Assembly (NCBI GenBank): GCA_964035545.1
Contig: OZ037765.1
Coordinates: 17,974,698-18,038,697 of the forward strand
Direction: 5' to 3'
Length of the DNA: 64,000 nucleotides
Origin: Bugula neritina
Taxonomy: Eukaryota; Bryozoa; Gymnolaemata; Cheilostomatida; Bugulidae
Within the stretch, counting starts at the first letter, position 1. The number at the start of each line of letters is the position of its first letter. The notes under the pieces are model-generated. The model was not told the origin of the DNA, made no database searches, and was given only the letters and a program-made list of their open reading frames with translations. A program made the translations under genes and the position numbers. Below are positions 25,201 to 45,623 of the stretch, piece after piece.

Positions 25201-28200
25201 TTCTTGAAGAATCCTTCATTTGGTGATTACAATGTGTACAGCACTTTCCAAAGTCACGAACCAGAATTCGATTATCTAAAAAGCTTAGAAATAGAAGAGA
25301 AAATTAATAAAATCCGATGGTTAGAGAGAGTCAACCCTGCTCACTTTCTACTTTCTACTAATGGTGAGGTGGTAATCATCACAAAGCAATTACTTCCATG
25401 TTTTACAATTTCTGGTCACTTATTTTTCTGTAGAAAAAATGGCTGTACGGTAGTGTATTATAACATGTTTAATGGTTAGTTCTTCTGTATTATTTATAGA
25501 AACATGATTTGTACTGCCATTCTCATAGCAACCGTTATAAACCCTTTAGAGAGTCTTACTAAGCCAATCTAAAATTCAATATTCTTAAACCTTCCGCAGG
25601 GTAATCGCATTATTTTCACTTGTAATTTCAATATCTGTAGATAAAACGATTAAATTGTGGAAAGTAACTGAAAGGGATCGAAAGCCAGAAGGTTTTAATC
25701 TCAAAGATGAACATGGAGTATTACGGGACCCATCCAGCATTCATTCATTGGTGGTATGTGCCACGGGTCTCTCTATTATTGGAGTAGACTTACTCCGGTG
25801 TTTTAAGTCTTGACCATAACTTCTAAATGATCCAAGTCAACAAGTTAGAAAAAACAATTTTTTCTTGTATTTTTTCTTTGCCAGAATATTTAATTGGTAA
25901 GAGACTGCCCAACCAAAAATATTTGTAAAGGAAGGGTTGTTACAGTAATATTAGAACTAAATTCACGACTAGTGTCACTGAAGTACGAAGCTTGGAAAAA
26001 ATCTTTATAAAAATTGTTTTGTTTGTTTTGGAAAGAAAACTCATTCTGTTACGGTTATAATTTCTATGGGTAATAACTAACCAAGTCAAGAAAAGTTGAT
26101 GCCATTTCAATAGTACCTTCTTTTTCTCAACAGACCACACTGTTCAGTCCATAGCAATTCAGGTTCTTCCATAGTTGTTGGCTTACAGGCTGTTTTGAGT
26201 TGCAAACAGTGTTTTTTCAACAAGGCATTTTTTCGCTGCTTATCCGTTTATGTTTAGCCAATTTATATTTGATACCATAATCTTTTTGATATGTTCTAAA
26301 AAGTTTTAGTAAAAAGAGTTTGCAAGTTGAATTTCTAGTTCCATTTGATAAAGTTTGAGTAATTTTTTCCAAAAGCTGTGGGTGCTGTTTGTTCAATGTA
26401 ATTTGCTTTTGAATTTATAATTATTAGTTATACAATTTTAGGTACCCGTGTTCAAACCAATGGATCTAATGGTGGAAGCTAGTCCTCGTAGAATCTTCGC
26501 TAATGCACATACATATCACATTAACTCAATTTCACTCAACAGTGACCAGCAAACCTTCATGTCTGCTGATGACTTGCGAATTAACCTCTGGCATCTGGAA
26601 ATCACAGACCAGAGCTTCAGTATCCTTTTTGACCTGTGCTGTGGGCATGTGCCATTCTTTTTCATTCTGCAAAGGCAGGCAAATGTGTCGGTCTTCTGTT
26701 TCTGTAGATTTTTAGCCTTTTTGCTGGACATCTTTTTGTGTTGAACTAAAATTAATTCTTAGTTTATTTTTTTAGGTATTCAATTTTTCAAAAGTAATTA
26801 AATTAATACATTTTGCCTTCCTATGAGTTTCCTTCACCGTATATGTTCAGATATAGTAGATATAAAGCCTGCCAACATGGAAGAGCTGACTGAGGTGATC
26901 ACAGCTGCCGAGTTTCACCCCAAAAACTGCAGCTCCTTCGTATATAGTAGCAGTAAAGGCTCAATACGTCTGTGTGACATGAGGCAGAGGGCACTTTGTG
27001 ATCAGCATGCTAAGAGTAAGATACTATTCTATTTTCATAATGCGTTCATGCACTGTAGCATTTAAACCATGTTATTTATGATACTGAAATAGTAGCCATA
27101 AGGCGTCTGGTAAGGGTGCTGTCAGCCCTTAAAATTGTAGTGCCTGTAGTAGTAACAATAGCAGTAGCGTTTGCAAAATAGACGTAATTGCAGTTGTTGA
27201 TACTAGAAGTTGTTAGTAGTGACGGTAGAAGTAGATGCTAGTTGTAGCAGTAGTTAGTAGCAGCAGTAATAGTTTTAAAACACATTTATGTCCACTTCAG
27301 TTATTACTATTAAGTAATAATGTATTGTATTTCTTTCTGCATCGGATTTTGCAAAATAAAAATTGCTAAACTTGTGCGTGCTTCTCTTTATATATGGTGT
27401 GTGTATATTTGCAGTGTTTGAGGAGCCAGAGGATCCTAGTAGTAGAAATTTCTTTAGTGAAATCATTTCTAGTGTATCTGATGTTAAATTTAGCAATGAT
27501 GGCCGCTATCTTGTTACAAGAGATTATTTAAATGTTAAGGTGAGGCCTTTTTAATTATTCAGTGTTTTACTAATTTGCCTTGAACCTGCACTCCAGTTCA
27601 AATGGATCTGGCATTTTTTACTATCTAGTAGAAAACTCTGCTGATGAAAGATCAGACAATTTTTTCACACAGTTTTTGTCTATAGTAAATTAACCAATAT
27701 TCAAAAAGCTGAGCAGAGCAAAAAAGTCTAATACATTACATGTTATTTACTGGTGGTTACATTGCGACCGGTGAAAAGTTGAGACATCTGATTTGACTTC
27801 TCTTTGTGATATCAGATGAAAGAGTATTTTGCTATACTTCATTCTCTCATCAACATGTTTAGGATTTACTTGAGGTTTGATTGCAGGTGTGGGACCTTCA
27901 GATGGAATCCAAGCCGGTCGAAACATATCAGGTTCATGAGTATTTGCGCAGCAAACTTTGTTCACTATACGAAAATGACTGTATCTTCGACAAGTTTGAG
28001 TGCGCATGGAGTGGAAATGACAGGTATGCTTATGCCCTAGATTATTGGTATTCTCTAGTAGCCAATACTTTGACTTGCTAAAGTCACAAATTCTAAATTA
28101 TCCAATTCAACTACGCATATAATTCATTATGTTATAGCTACAATTTTCGGTCAATGTTTTGCTTATGTTATAACACAATTCACACAGACACTTACTTTCT

Positions 28201-28853
28201 TCATATATTGTCTGGGACCAAAGTATTAATTATTACCAACACATGCAGACATCACTACATTTAAACCAAGACAACAGCCTGCCTTTCAGTGATCGATAAC
28301 TAAAGGGTCAATGAGTCTATGTCATTTGTGAGATTGTTGCACTCATTTTGTTGTGCATTTTTTTTCAGTTTAAAGATAACAACACTGTAATTCTAAACTT
28401 TTAGTTTTTCTCAAAACTTTAGCTTATACCCAAAGTCACACCTATTTTATTCAGATATTGGGACCTCGTTACAATTAGTTCCGTATACCTTATGAGTTGC
28501 AGCTTAATAATGGAATTTATTGCTTGTAAAATATTGTCTTGGAAACATCATTGATCATTGTCGTAAATTGTAGGTATGTTATGACGGGATCGTACAACAA
28601 CTTCCTTCGTATATTTGATCGAGAAAATAAGAAAGATGTTACTTTAGAAGCATCCCGAGAAAACATAAAACCACGAACTGTGCTTAAATCTAAGAAAGTC
28701 TGTATAGGTGGCCGTAAAAAGAAGGATGAAATCAGTGTTGACAGTCTGGACTTTCAGAGGAAGATCCTGCACACAGCTTGGCATCCCCATCAGAATGTTC
28801 TGGCTATTGCGGCAACAAATAACTTATATTTGTTCCAAAGCAAAGACACATAA
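22288..28853 (+). CDS. PPP2R2: PP2A regulatory B subunit, B55/PPP2R2 family
   Basis: Ten exons: 22288-22294, 24836-24898, 24996-25093, 25210-25363, 25641-25753, 26442-26619, 26851-27015, 27415-27539, 27887-28023, 28574-28853 (TAA); 1320 nt, 439 aa (vertebrate B55 about 447). It is a seven-bladed WD40 propeller that brings PP2A to its substrates. Hallmarks include QWCFSQVKG near the N terminus, [98 protein letters not shown] and ILHTAWHP. The first coding exon is only ATGAGCG; the G is completed by GA of exon 2 (Met-Ser-Gly-Thr). I chose this start because the donor GTACGT and the phase fit, and because it restores the family N terminus. Intron 1 is 2.5 kb and contains a long hairpin. The vertebrate paralogue (A-D) cannot be assigned. 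Confidence 0.96.
23633..23998. repeat. Long, nearly perfect inverted repeat in PP2A B55 intron 1
   Basis: Left arm about 23633-23798 and right arm about 23832-23998 are reverse complements with only a few differences near the outer ends, around a loop of about 33 nt. The outer ends read TAGTACACACTGG.. and ..CCAGTGTGTACTA. In the pre-mRNA this would fold into a stem of roughly 165 bp. No coding capacity and no clear target duplication were seen. Confidence 0.9.
27160..27280. repeat. Degenerate GTA/GCA trinucleotide-rich tract
   Basis: Intron 7 of PP2A B55 holds a run of GTAGTAGTA, GCAGTAGC, GTTGTTAGTAG and similar words. It resembles the ACT/AGT fields at 42010-42720 and 52080-52720. Confidence 0.7.
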
Positions 28854-28993
28854 TCTATGATAAACAACCCTATAGCTTCTGTATGTAAATGTATTATGTC
28901 GTCTAAAAACATGAGTCAATCCTTTGCAAATTTGTGTCATGACATTTTGTATATATTCTTGTACAACTGCTACAATAGTCACAGGTTATAGGC

Positions 28994-29115
28994 AATAAAA
29001 CTAGGTTTAAATAGTGTTAGCTTTATTTATTATAGCAATCCACTTTTCTCATTCCGTATTTGAGTTGCTAGAATTCTTCCTCAGAAGAAAAATGAGAGGA
29101 AATTTTCAATTTATT
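28994..29115. terminator. Closely spaced opposing poly(A) signals of PP2A B55 and DDX41
   Basis: Plus-strand AATAAA at 28994-28999 lies 141 nt after the PP2A B55 stop. Minus-strand AATAAA (TTTATT on plus) occurs at 29110-29115 and again, twice overlapping, at 29022-29031, which is 166-259 nt after the DDX41 stop. Use of the distal signals would leave the two mRNAs touching or slightly overlapping at their 3' ends. Confidence 0.5.
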
Positions 29116-29280
29116 GTGTAACAAAATAATTTTAATTTCTAATATAATGTTCTTTTTTTGAATAAAGATTTTAATGGCTTATCAACATGTAAAAGATAAT
29201 AAATATTATACAAGTATATTTACAAGCCTTGTTTTCAAGTAATATACATAGGTTATATTTGTCAGTTGAAGTGAGGACTT

Positions 29281-37647
<8,367 letters not shown>

Positions 37648-40140
37648 AACAATTCTTCACAATTAATTTTTTCTGTATAAACAAGCAAGTAACTGTAAGA
37701 AAAAAAATATCAAACTATAATTTAGGTACCTAAAATGATAATAATGAGTTAACCAAGTATATTGAAATTTCACTCATAAAAAATTGGTTTTAAAAATCGA
37801 TTGACTTACATAACAGCAGTATTTGTAATATGTAAGTAACCAAAAATTTAAAATTGTGAAATTCAATAGCGAAATACTAACAGGGGTTAGTTTCAAAAAT
37901 TAAAGATTTATTTAAAAGAGTATTTTGAATAAACATTATAAAAGAAAAATTCAACATATCTATCATTTTAGTATTTCATTCTCAGGTTAATGGGCAACAT
38001 TTTTTCTGGCTAAAACTATAAAAGCAGTTTCTTTTCAAATAATGTCAAAATAAATGTGTCTAAAATAAGTCAAAAATTACATTTTAAATTATGATTGTGG
38101 GCTGCAAATGAGACAAAAGATAGGGTAGAGTAGATAGAACAAAAACAGAAGAACTTGGGTATTACTATGGCTGATCCGAAACCATTTGATGCAAATGAAA
38201 TTATGAAATTTGGATTAGGCACCTATCAAATTTGCATAGGCTAATGAAGAAAATTTCTGCAGAAATGCTCAGAAGATAAAAAAAATACTTCTGATTGAAT
38301 GACACTAGGAAAAATAGCATTCATCACTGGAGGCCCGGCTAAAGGGAAATAAATGGGAACTTATCAACCTATTACATATTTGCAACTTATAAGTTGGCAA
38401 GCAGTGACAGATATATTAGCAAAAAAGCTGTAGGATTCTTTCTTGAGTTTGTATGTAATTGGAAAATAAAAAGACTGCATTAAGAAATCAAGGGGTACCA
38501 GAGATCCTCTATTGCTTGACAAGTAAGTAATGCATGGCTGAAAAAGAGATGTACTCGTACTATCAGTCTTCGAGACAATGAAATCAATTTGAATAGCTAA
38601 AAATGTGATCACATTGATGAGGAAAAGCAGGAAGTCTTGAAAAACAGAGTATATTGGTGAAAAGATTGGAGAGATAAATCTAAAGCTGGAATTTTTCAGA
38701 AGTAGTGCAGACAAAAGTAGACCTGGAAAGTAGAAAATGTTAGAGCTGTGATAACAGGCACTTGAAAAGAAACTATTTTATGGTAAACAAAAATTCAATT
38801 AGGAAACATGGGAAGACCGCAGCAATAGATCCTCCATTGGCTGCAAGAAAGCACCAGATAGGAGCTAAAGAAAGTGGGTAGTTATAATTACAGAGCATTA
38901 AACCATCTACATCTATACATGGTCAAGTTGTGTTGGAAACGCAAAATAAATACCAGAAAATGAAGATGGACTGAATGAAGATAAAGGAGACAGATAGTGG
39001 CATGAGATGATCTTTCCCAATAGAAAAGTTGTCTAAAAGCAGTAAGCTACATCTAGGCCAGCCAATATCAACACATGCCAAAAATAAGTTGATTGTTAAT
39101 GAGAGACTCGCACCCTGTGTTCCTGCTCAGGCTAAACATGAGATTACATGACTGAGCTAAACAGCGTTCAGAATAAGCTCAACGCCATCTGCTCTTGAAA
39201 GTGGGAAGGAAGCTGCTAGCCAGTCTGAGCTAACTTGCAGCTCTGTTGAACAGCTCAAAATAGTCAATCCGAGAGACTGACAGTTGAAGCTGAACATTGT
39301 GAAACTATAGGTACTGACTATGATGTGTTGTTAATGGAAGTTACAGTAGTTAGAAATTGAACAGTTGATCAGTCAAGGCAATAGAATATGACTTACATAC
39401 TTAAGCTCCCTAGAGCTAGTCAGTTCACGCCAGGTGCCGAGACCCAAATAGATAAATTTGTCGTCACCGGTTAATCTGTGTTAGCCAAAAAGACTGCTGA
39501 GCTATATAGACCAGAATCCACTCACTAAGGATTTAGTATGTGAGAACCTCGAGCTATAACAACCAAAGTTCAAGACTATAAGTGTTATAGTCCGCACACA
39601 GGAGAGCATGCTCAAAGTCAAAGGATGCCATATACCGCATACGCAAAACTAAATATTGTATGTTGAAATAAATAGATTTTAGTGCATAGCCAAATCAAGT
39701 TTCAAGGTTTTTGAGTGAAATGTATAGGATTTCAACACATAGCGAAGCTGAATTTGTGCTATGAGGTAATTTTCTTAAATCTCTAATGCTTCAAGTGAGA
39801 AAACCATTATCAAAGGTTTGAAGATGCCGAAATATATGTTGGTTTTCCTTTCTCATCAGATTGAGTGTTAACTGTCAAGTGATGCTTTTAATCTGAGAGT
39901 ATTCTGATTAACAAAATTAATTTGCGGTTTTTCATCGGCTTACAAGAGTTAGGGCTATAGCTCAGTACCAGCATCACTTATGCCACATCTCTTTTGAAGT
40001 TAGCAACCAACCTGATGACTTGGTTTCAGACATACTCACTTTCTTACAGGCACTGTTATTGTTGAATCCGTCAATGTGTCTGCATATCCACAAATATGCC
40101 TACATACATTTAGGCATGCAATTAATTTTGCTTTCATAAA
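37648..40140. other. Gene-free region
   Basis: No exon, RNA gene or clear transposon was recognised. A 116-codon minus-strand frame at 38364-38714 matches no family known to me and its composition looks like chance. The stretch at about 38100-39650 is less AT-rich than its surroundings and may be an old, unrecognisable repeat. Confidence 0.4.
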
Positions 40141-40143
40141 AGT

Positions 40144-40690
40144 GTGGTAGATCATATTTTTACGACAGCCAAGTACTTTGCTCACACTGTTGACTTTAAA
40201 TTAATATGTCTGTCAAACTTCAGATTGAGCTGTTCGATTAAAATAACGACTTTGGCCTCGTTAACTGCTTTGATAGTATCACCAAGTGTCTATGTATGGA
40301 GAGGGTCATTAGTTTTTCCAAATATGATCACTTCACACTTATTAGTGTAAAATGGCCCTTTTCATCCAAGCGATAAGTTATAGAGTGAGTCTAGGTTTCC
40401 CAAAATATTCACTAAATTTGGATATTTACAAATTGGGAAATATTATTGAGTTAGATTAAACAAAGTGTTCGCTGAAGACTGAGCCTTGAGGGATTCCAAG
40501 TGCTACACTTAATTTAGAAGATTCCGTCCTTTTGATCATGACTTTTTAGCTTCTGTCAGTTAGCTGTCTTCAGATGAAAATGAATGGGTCAATTCTTTTA
40601 CTTTTTGCCTGATTTTCTCCATGATAGTAACTGTAAGTGAGGAACTTTATTGAAGGCCGTCTTGAAATTTGTCAATGGTAAATTGGCAAT
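40144..40690 (-). pseudogene. Degenerate LINE reverse-transcriptase relic
   Basis: Reading the minus strand from about 40690 gives, in shifting frames with stops, KTAFNKVPHLQLL (compare the usual KAFDKVPH motif of non-LTR RT), then GIPQGSVF (the conserved G(V/I)PQGSVLGP block), then a region like EVIIFGKT..LNLKFDRHINLKS, as in the post-catalytic part of LINE RTs. Frameshifts and stops show it is long dead. It is on the same strand as the better preserved fragment at 41347-42003, but the two overlap in the protein, so they come from separate insertions. Confidence 0.65.
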
Positions 40691-41346
40691 GAATGAACGC
40701 ATCATTTAATTGTAATAACTATAATTAGCTGTAATGATCATCCTACTTTAGTAGTAAGAATCATTGCCACTCTATCACTACAGTGCGAGTGTGAGAACGA
40801 CGCTCACTACTATTGTGATTATCATTGAATGACTGAGTGCAAGTGTCAGTGTGAGGATGAAAGTGTCATACTTTTATTCATAACAAGCATAAGGCTCAGC
40901 TTGTATTACAATCAGTAATACTAATACTAATAGTAAAACTGATGGCAACCTGGGTACTCACGCTGATAGTGATACTGATAATAATACTTATTTTAATTCT
41001 TACTTGACTTACTTGAAGATGCAATCACGTTAGACCACTAAATTAGTGTAAGCGACGTGCCTCGTTTGGTGAACAGAATTATTAAATGTAGTTAATACTT
41101 TTATCACATAGGTGCAGTTCTGTTTTAAGACTTTGGTGCCAGTACAGGGCCTTATGAGGCCTGTCTGTGAGCAGCATTTGATGTTATTTTCATATGAGGT
41201 ATCATTCTGGGTAGGAAGCTATTATGAAATAGTGAGGTGTTAGTCCTGAAAGTGGTGGGCATGCCATTTGACTGGGACCTGGTGGTAACTGATGTAGTGG
41301 GCTGGTCCATGAGGTGTTCATACGATTTTGAGAGTGAAGGATGATA

Positions 41347-42003
41347 TTACTCTTTGGCCAGGATCTGCATCAAAAGACTAAGTCGTAGGTCTTTGCGCCT
41401 GTTTTGCAGGGGGGTTAATCCAAGCCTATATCTTGCCTCATCTGAGCCACCCCTGCCTTTAATACCTGCCACAAATCTCACACCCTGCTCTTGCACTTGC
41501 TCAATGTCTACTGCAGCCTTCTTGGAGCTAGGGTCCCACACAGCAGCAGCATATTCTAGGTGAGGACGACACAGGGCTTTGTATGCTATTAACTTCGTCT
41601 TTTCTGGTGCCCAATATAGTGCCCTTTTAATCATCCCGAGTTGTCGCTTCGCTGCGAGTAATTTCTGCTGGATATGCATGTCAAACTTCAGGTCTGATTG
41701 TATTGTGACACCAAGATACAACGCGTGGTCAACAACTGCGAGAGTCTGGCCTCCAAGTGAATAGTTATGTGTGAATTTCTTGTCACTGAAGATGATGATC
41801 TTGCTTTTCTTCACATTGAAAGACACACCCATCCTGCATGCCCAGAAGTCCAAAGAGTTCAGGTTGTGCTGAAAACGGGCTGTGTCCTGCTGGCTTGTGA
41901 TGGTCTGGTACATTAAGGTGTCGTCTGCAAATAGGGCAACTGGGCAATCTACCTCGTTTGGGAGGTCATTGATAAATATCAGGAAAAGCACAGGCCCGAG
42001 ATC
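41347..42003 (-). pseudogene. 5'-truncated LINE reverse transcriptase, C-terminal half
   Basis: An uninterrupted frame starts inside the RT core at GPVLFLIFINDLP, contains the catalytic FADDTLMY box (F/YxDD), the thumb region KSKIIIFSDKK and YLGVTIQSDLKFDMHI, then KLIAYKALCRPHLEYAAAVWDPSSKKAV-like sequence, and ends LLMQILAKE before a stop. This is typical of Jockey/CR1-like ORF2. Fingers and endonuclease are missing. The 5' truncation point falls exactly where an ACT/AGT repeat field begins. It is not expected to be active. Confidence 0.85.
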
Positions 42004-42720
42004 TGGTGTAGTACTTAAACTATTACTATTACAATAAGTATAAGTATTGGTATAACTATTAGTACTACTATTAGTAGTATTAGTATTATAACTATTATTA
42101 ATTATTATTCATTACGCATTATGATTAACTACAAACTACAACTCGATCAGTATCACAATCAGTCAATAGTATGAGTGCTAATTTAAATTTACATTTTACT
42201 GAGTTAGTAATTTAGTAATTTTCGTTTTGATTTACTAACTCTAATACTAATAGTAATAGTAATAGTAATAGGCATAGTAATTCCATTACCAATACTCATA
42301 CTGAATACTAAGAGTAAGACTAAGACTACTACTACTAGTACTAGTAATACTATAGAAATACTAATAACTAATAAGTAAATGTAATACTAATACTAATAGT
42401 ATTACTTTTACTATTAGTATTATATTTACTTAGTTATTATTATTAAGTTATTAGTATTTCTATAGTTATACTTATAGTATTACTATTACTAGTACTAGTA
42501 GTCTTAGTCTTACTCTTAGTATTCAGTATGAGTATTGATATTAAAATTACTATAAATGTATTAGTAATACTAATAGTAACACTGTTACTAACAGTGTTAC
42601 ACTTACTTACAGTTACTGTAAGTCACTAAGAGTAAGTGTAACAGTCTAACACTAACACTAACAGTTACACTTACAGTGATATTCATATTAAATTTAATAT
42701 CAATAAGTTACACTCACCTT
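42004..42720. repeat. ACT/AGT word-rich field with a large palindrome
   Basis: The region is built from degenerate 3-6-bp words (ACT, AGT, TAAT, AGTATT). About 42283-42395 and 42420-42537 are near-perfect reverse complements sharing blocks such as AGTAAGACTAAGACTACT and ACTATAGAAATACTAATAAC. A second set of short palindromes (GTAACACTGTTA..TAACAGTGTTAC) lies at about 42575-42660. No coding content. Confidence 0.85.
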
Positions 42721-42885
42721 CCAAGGGTCAAAGCTAAAGGTACTATTAGTATAAGTACGTTCTAATGGCTGCTCGTATTATTACACTTGACATTAAATTA
42801 AAGATGTTTTGCAACCACTTACACTCTGCTATTAAATATTGGATTTTCTTCACTCACACTGGCTGAAGCCAACGCTTTGGACGAA

Positions 42886-43045
42886 GCGAAGAAGTTTGAA
42901 TGGTTCTATAAGCAGCTCCAAGTTGGGGGTGAATCGGTGCAGTAGTTCTGGAGGGTTTCGAGAAAGCCCAACTTTAAATTTGAGAATCTCAAACTACTGC
43001 ACTCATTCACTCCCAACTCGGAGCTGTTTATAGAACCATTTGAGC
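42886..43045. repeat. Inverted repeat with coding-like arms
   Basis: Left arm 42897-42946 and right arm 42991-43041 are about 85% complementary around a 44-nt centre. Read inward, both arms translate to WFYKQLxVG (Q on the left, R on the right). A third partial copy of the same motif (CAGCTCCGAGTTGGGGGT) occurs at 43262-43280. Confidence 0.75.
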
Positions 43046-43299
43046 CACTCTGGTAGCGTAGCCTCTTCAGTCATCTAAAAAGTGGTCATCATTATCACAA
43101 CATTATATTTTAGGGATTGCTCTCTCGAGAACATATCCCAGGCAAATGTTTAAGGACGCATGGAAACAGATATAAATACCCTCTTTGCATGACTTATTAA
43201 CTGTGCATTTTTCGAGATTCCAGAGTCTAGACAGTATACTCTAGAGCCTTGAAAATATTATGCAGCTCCGAGTTGGGGGTTCTCGAGTTTGGAGTTGAG

Positions 43300-44600
43300 G
43301 GTTTCAACCTAGACAAAATGGAGGTTCTAAAAGCTTTAAAGTTTAAAAGCTAATATCTCCAGTTTCATTTGCACTAGAGACTTGAAATAAAATGCAGAAT
43401 GATTGCAAAGGTCTGCTTTATAACTCCATACTGGTAACGCAGTTTTGAAAGGTTCACATACACTCCCTGTTTTGTGGTGACAGGTCACATTTATTTGATG
43501 CTATTGTAGCATTCTATTTAGTAACAAAACTGTGTATTAAGTAATGATTAGTCAAAACATAAAAAAAACTTTATGCTATGCGAAATAGTGTTCTATAACA
43601 CATCTTGTTTGTGTATAAATATCTAATCTCAATCTTCAATAGTAGTTTAGGTATAATATGTCTAGATGTGAATTGCTAACAATGAATAGCATTTATACAA
43701 CACTGCACTAGTGAAGCTGTAGTTTTAACCACATAAAACCAGTTTACTTATATATAAGTATTTGAAATTTTTCATTAATTTTTATTATGTTAGCCACTCA
43801 TAAATATAAATGTTGAGTGACAGTAAAGTCTTAATGGCTGCATAATTGAATTTACTGTAGATAATTAGAAATTAGTAACTTGTTAGTGATACAAATCATG
43901 CATTGTAAGACACTCTCATCTTGGCTCACACATTTCTTGTAGCTAAAAGCTTGATCAATGTGTGACACTGAAATCTAAAGCTGCACAAATTGAATTATAA
44001 AATAAAATGAACTTAAGTCTTTGCGATTTTCTAATATTATTAATGCTGATTAGACAATTGAGAAGGTATCCCAAAAGGTGAATTTAGATTCAAGGGTTCT
44101 GAGACCATTTATGCCAACATGATTTATTGTTTTATAGAAAATAAAAGGAAACTAGCACGTAGAGCTGTAGGAATAAATTATAAAGAACAGACAGAAAAGG
44201 ATATATGATTTTTAATCTTTCCTCAATTTACTAAATCTAGCTAAAAATTAAACTATAATTAATGGTGCCTTCAAAGTAGTGCAAATTATCCACCATGTTC
44301 ATACAAAAATTTTACAGTAATAAACTACAATCTTAAAAGTTTTTTAATAGTTCTAAAAGAACACATGGTCAGACAACTGTTTGGCAAAAAGCTTCTTTAT
44401 ATAGATATTAGTTCAGACTATTCAGATATTTACCGTACTTTTTCAAGATCTTTATAGTAATATGAAGGGTGAAAGCTACGTGGGCTTCATATATTCATGA
44501 AGATTCTGTTACATTCTTTTAACTGCATACGTATGTTTAGTTTTCTTATCCCATGATAATTTACTGTAGTAACTACACATCACACCACACTCTCTGCAAC
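43300..44600. other. Gene-free region
   Basis: AT-rich DNA without recognisable exons or repeats. The 3' untranslated region of the zinc-finger gene presumably occupies its right end. Confidence 0.4.
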
Positions 44601-44604
44601 TGTA

Positions 44605-45489
44605 TTATAGCTTCTCTTTTGCATGTATTCTCATGTGAGTGTTTAAAGCAATTTTATATGTAAACTTCTTTTTACAGACTGCACATTGGTAGGGCTTTTC
44701 TCCAGTGTGAATCCTCATGTGTCTGGTAAGTGTATTTTTTTGAGCAAATGCTCTTCCACATTTTGTACAGTTATAAAGTTTTTCTCCAGTATGAGTCTTC
44801 GTATGTCTAGTTAATAACTGGTTTTTACTAAATGATTTCTTATACTCAAAACACTTATACGGTTTGTCTTTTCTATTTATTCCAACATTTTGTACCAAAT
44901 TACAAGTTTTAGTGGAATCTTTTCCACATTTACTTTGCTGGTTAAACTTTTCTTTAGTGTGCAACTTTTTTCCAATAAATAAATTTACAGGCTCTGAAAA
45001 TTGTTTCCTAATTTCAGTGCACTGGTATGGTTTTTCTTTCCAGCTATTTTCTTTACCTAACTCTGGGTGAATTGGCTGCCTAGTTGCATCTTCACATTCT
45101 GTACATTTATGAGTCTCCTGATCACATTCTGCTTCATCAAAGCTGATTAAAGCTCCCAAATAAATGAAATTTTTTTTACACTCTGTACAAGTTTTTGGCT
45201 TCAATTTGTTATTACCTTTAGTTTTTTTGGTAAGACTTGCTTCTTCTAAATTTCTCTCTCCACAAACATATGTACATTTGAAACCCTGCTCTTGGCCTGA
45301 CCCTCCTATATTATTTCTCTCTTCTAGCATATTTTCACATGTCAATAGAATATTATTTATATCACACTGTTTGTGAGTTTTCTTATCTTCTTCGGTCTCA
45401 GAAACTCCTTGTCTTCCAAAACCTAACCTCGGGTGCTCCAACCCTTTATATTCACGTTTCGTCAAACCACATACTGAAATTTGCAACAT
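44605..45489 (-). CDS. Small C2H2 zinc-finger protein
   Basis: A 294-codon frame with an ATG at 45489-45487 and TAA at 44607-44605. The C-terminal third has three fingers in tandem joined by TGEK-type linkers: the first, YKCFEYKKSF..H..H, has Tyr in place of the second zinc Cys; the other two (YNCTKCGRAF, YQCAVCKKKF) are complete with HMRIH ends. Further upstream are decayed finger remnants (TCTECKKNF, HKCTECED, YQCTEIRKQF). It is probably a sequence-specific nuclear DNA-binding protein of the fast-evolving poly-ZNF class. A good acceptor (TTTCAG at about 45479) lies just inside the ATG, so the true gene may have upstream exons beyond the LTR element inserted 135 bp upstream. Only two intact fingers raises the possibility of a decaying copy. 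Confidence 0.7.
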   Translation of the reverse strand: MLQISVCGLTKREYKGLEHPRLGFGRQGVSETEEDKKTHKQCDINNILLTCENMLEERNNIGGSGQEQGFKCTYVCGERNLEEASLTKKTKGNNKLKPKTCTECKKNFIYLGALISFDEAECDQETHKCTECEDATRQPIHPELGKENSWKEKPYQCTEIRKQFSEPVNLFIGKKLHTKEKFNQQSKCGKDSTKTCNLVQNVGINRKDKPYKCFEYKKSFSKNQLLTRHTKTHTGEKLYNCTKCGRAFAQKNTLTRHMRIHTGEKPYQCAVCKKKFTYKIALNTHMRIHAKEKL

Positions 45490-45623
45490 TCCACGTTAGG
45501 TAAAAACAAACAACAATGCAGCAATCACAGCAATTCACTAGGGTAACACATTATACTGTTGGATATTTTGAAAGTTTTAAAATACATCATGATCACACAA
45601 TTTAATGATTATATTGATATAAC

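Noticed and set aside
27741-28007. Minus-strand frames opposite PP2A B55 exon 9
   Set aside because: Shadows of a strongly conserved coding exon on the other strand.
38364-38714. 116-codon minus-strand frame
   Set aside because: No recognisable domain, no splice or promoter context, and hydrophobic composition typical of chance frames in AT-rich DNA.
42004-42720. CRISPR-like or satellite array
   Set aside because: The words are degenerate with no fixed period or spacers, and the DNA is clearly animal.
42839-43033. 64-codon plus-strand frame
   Set aside because: It runs through both arms of an inverted repeat, so its sequence reflects the repeat rather than a gene.
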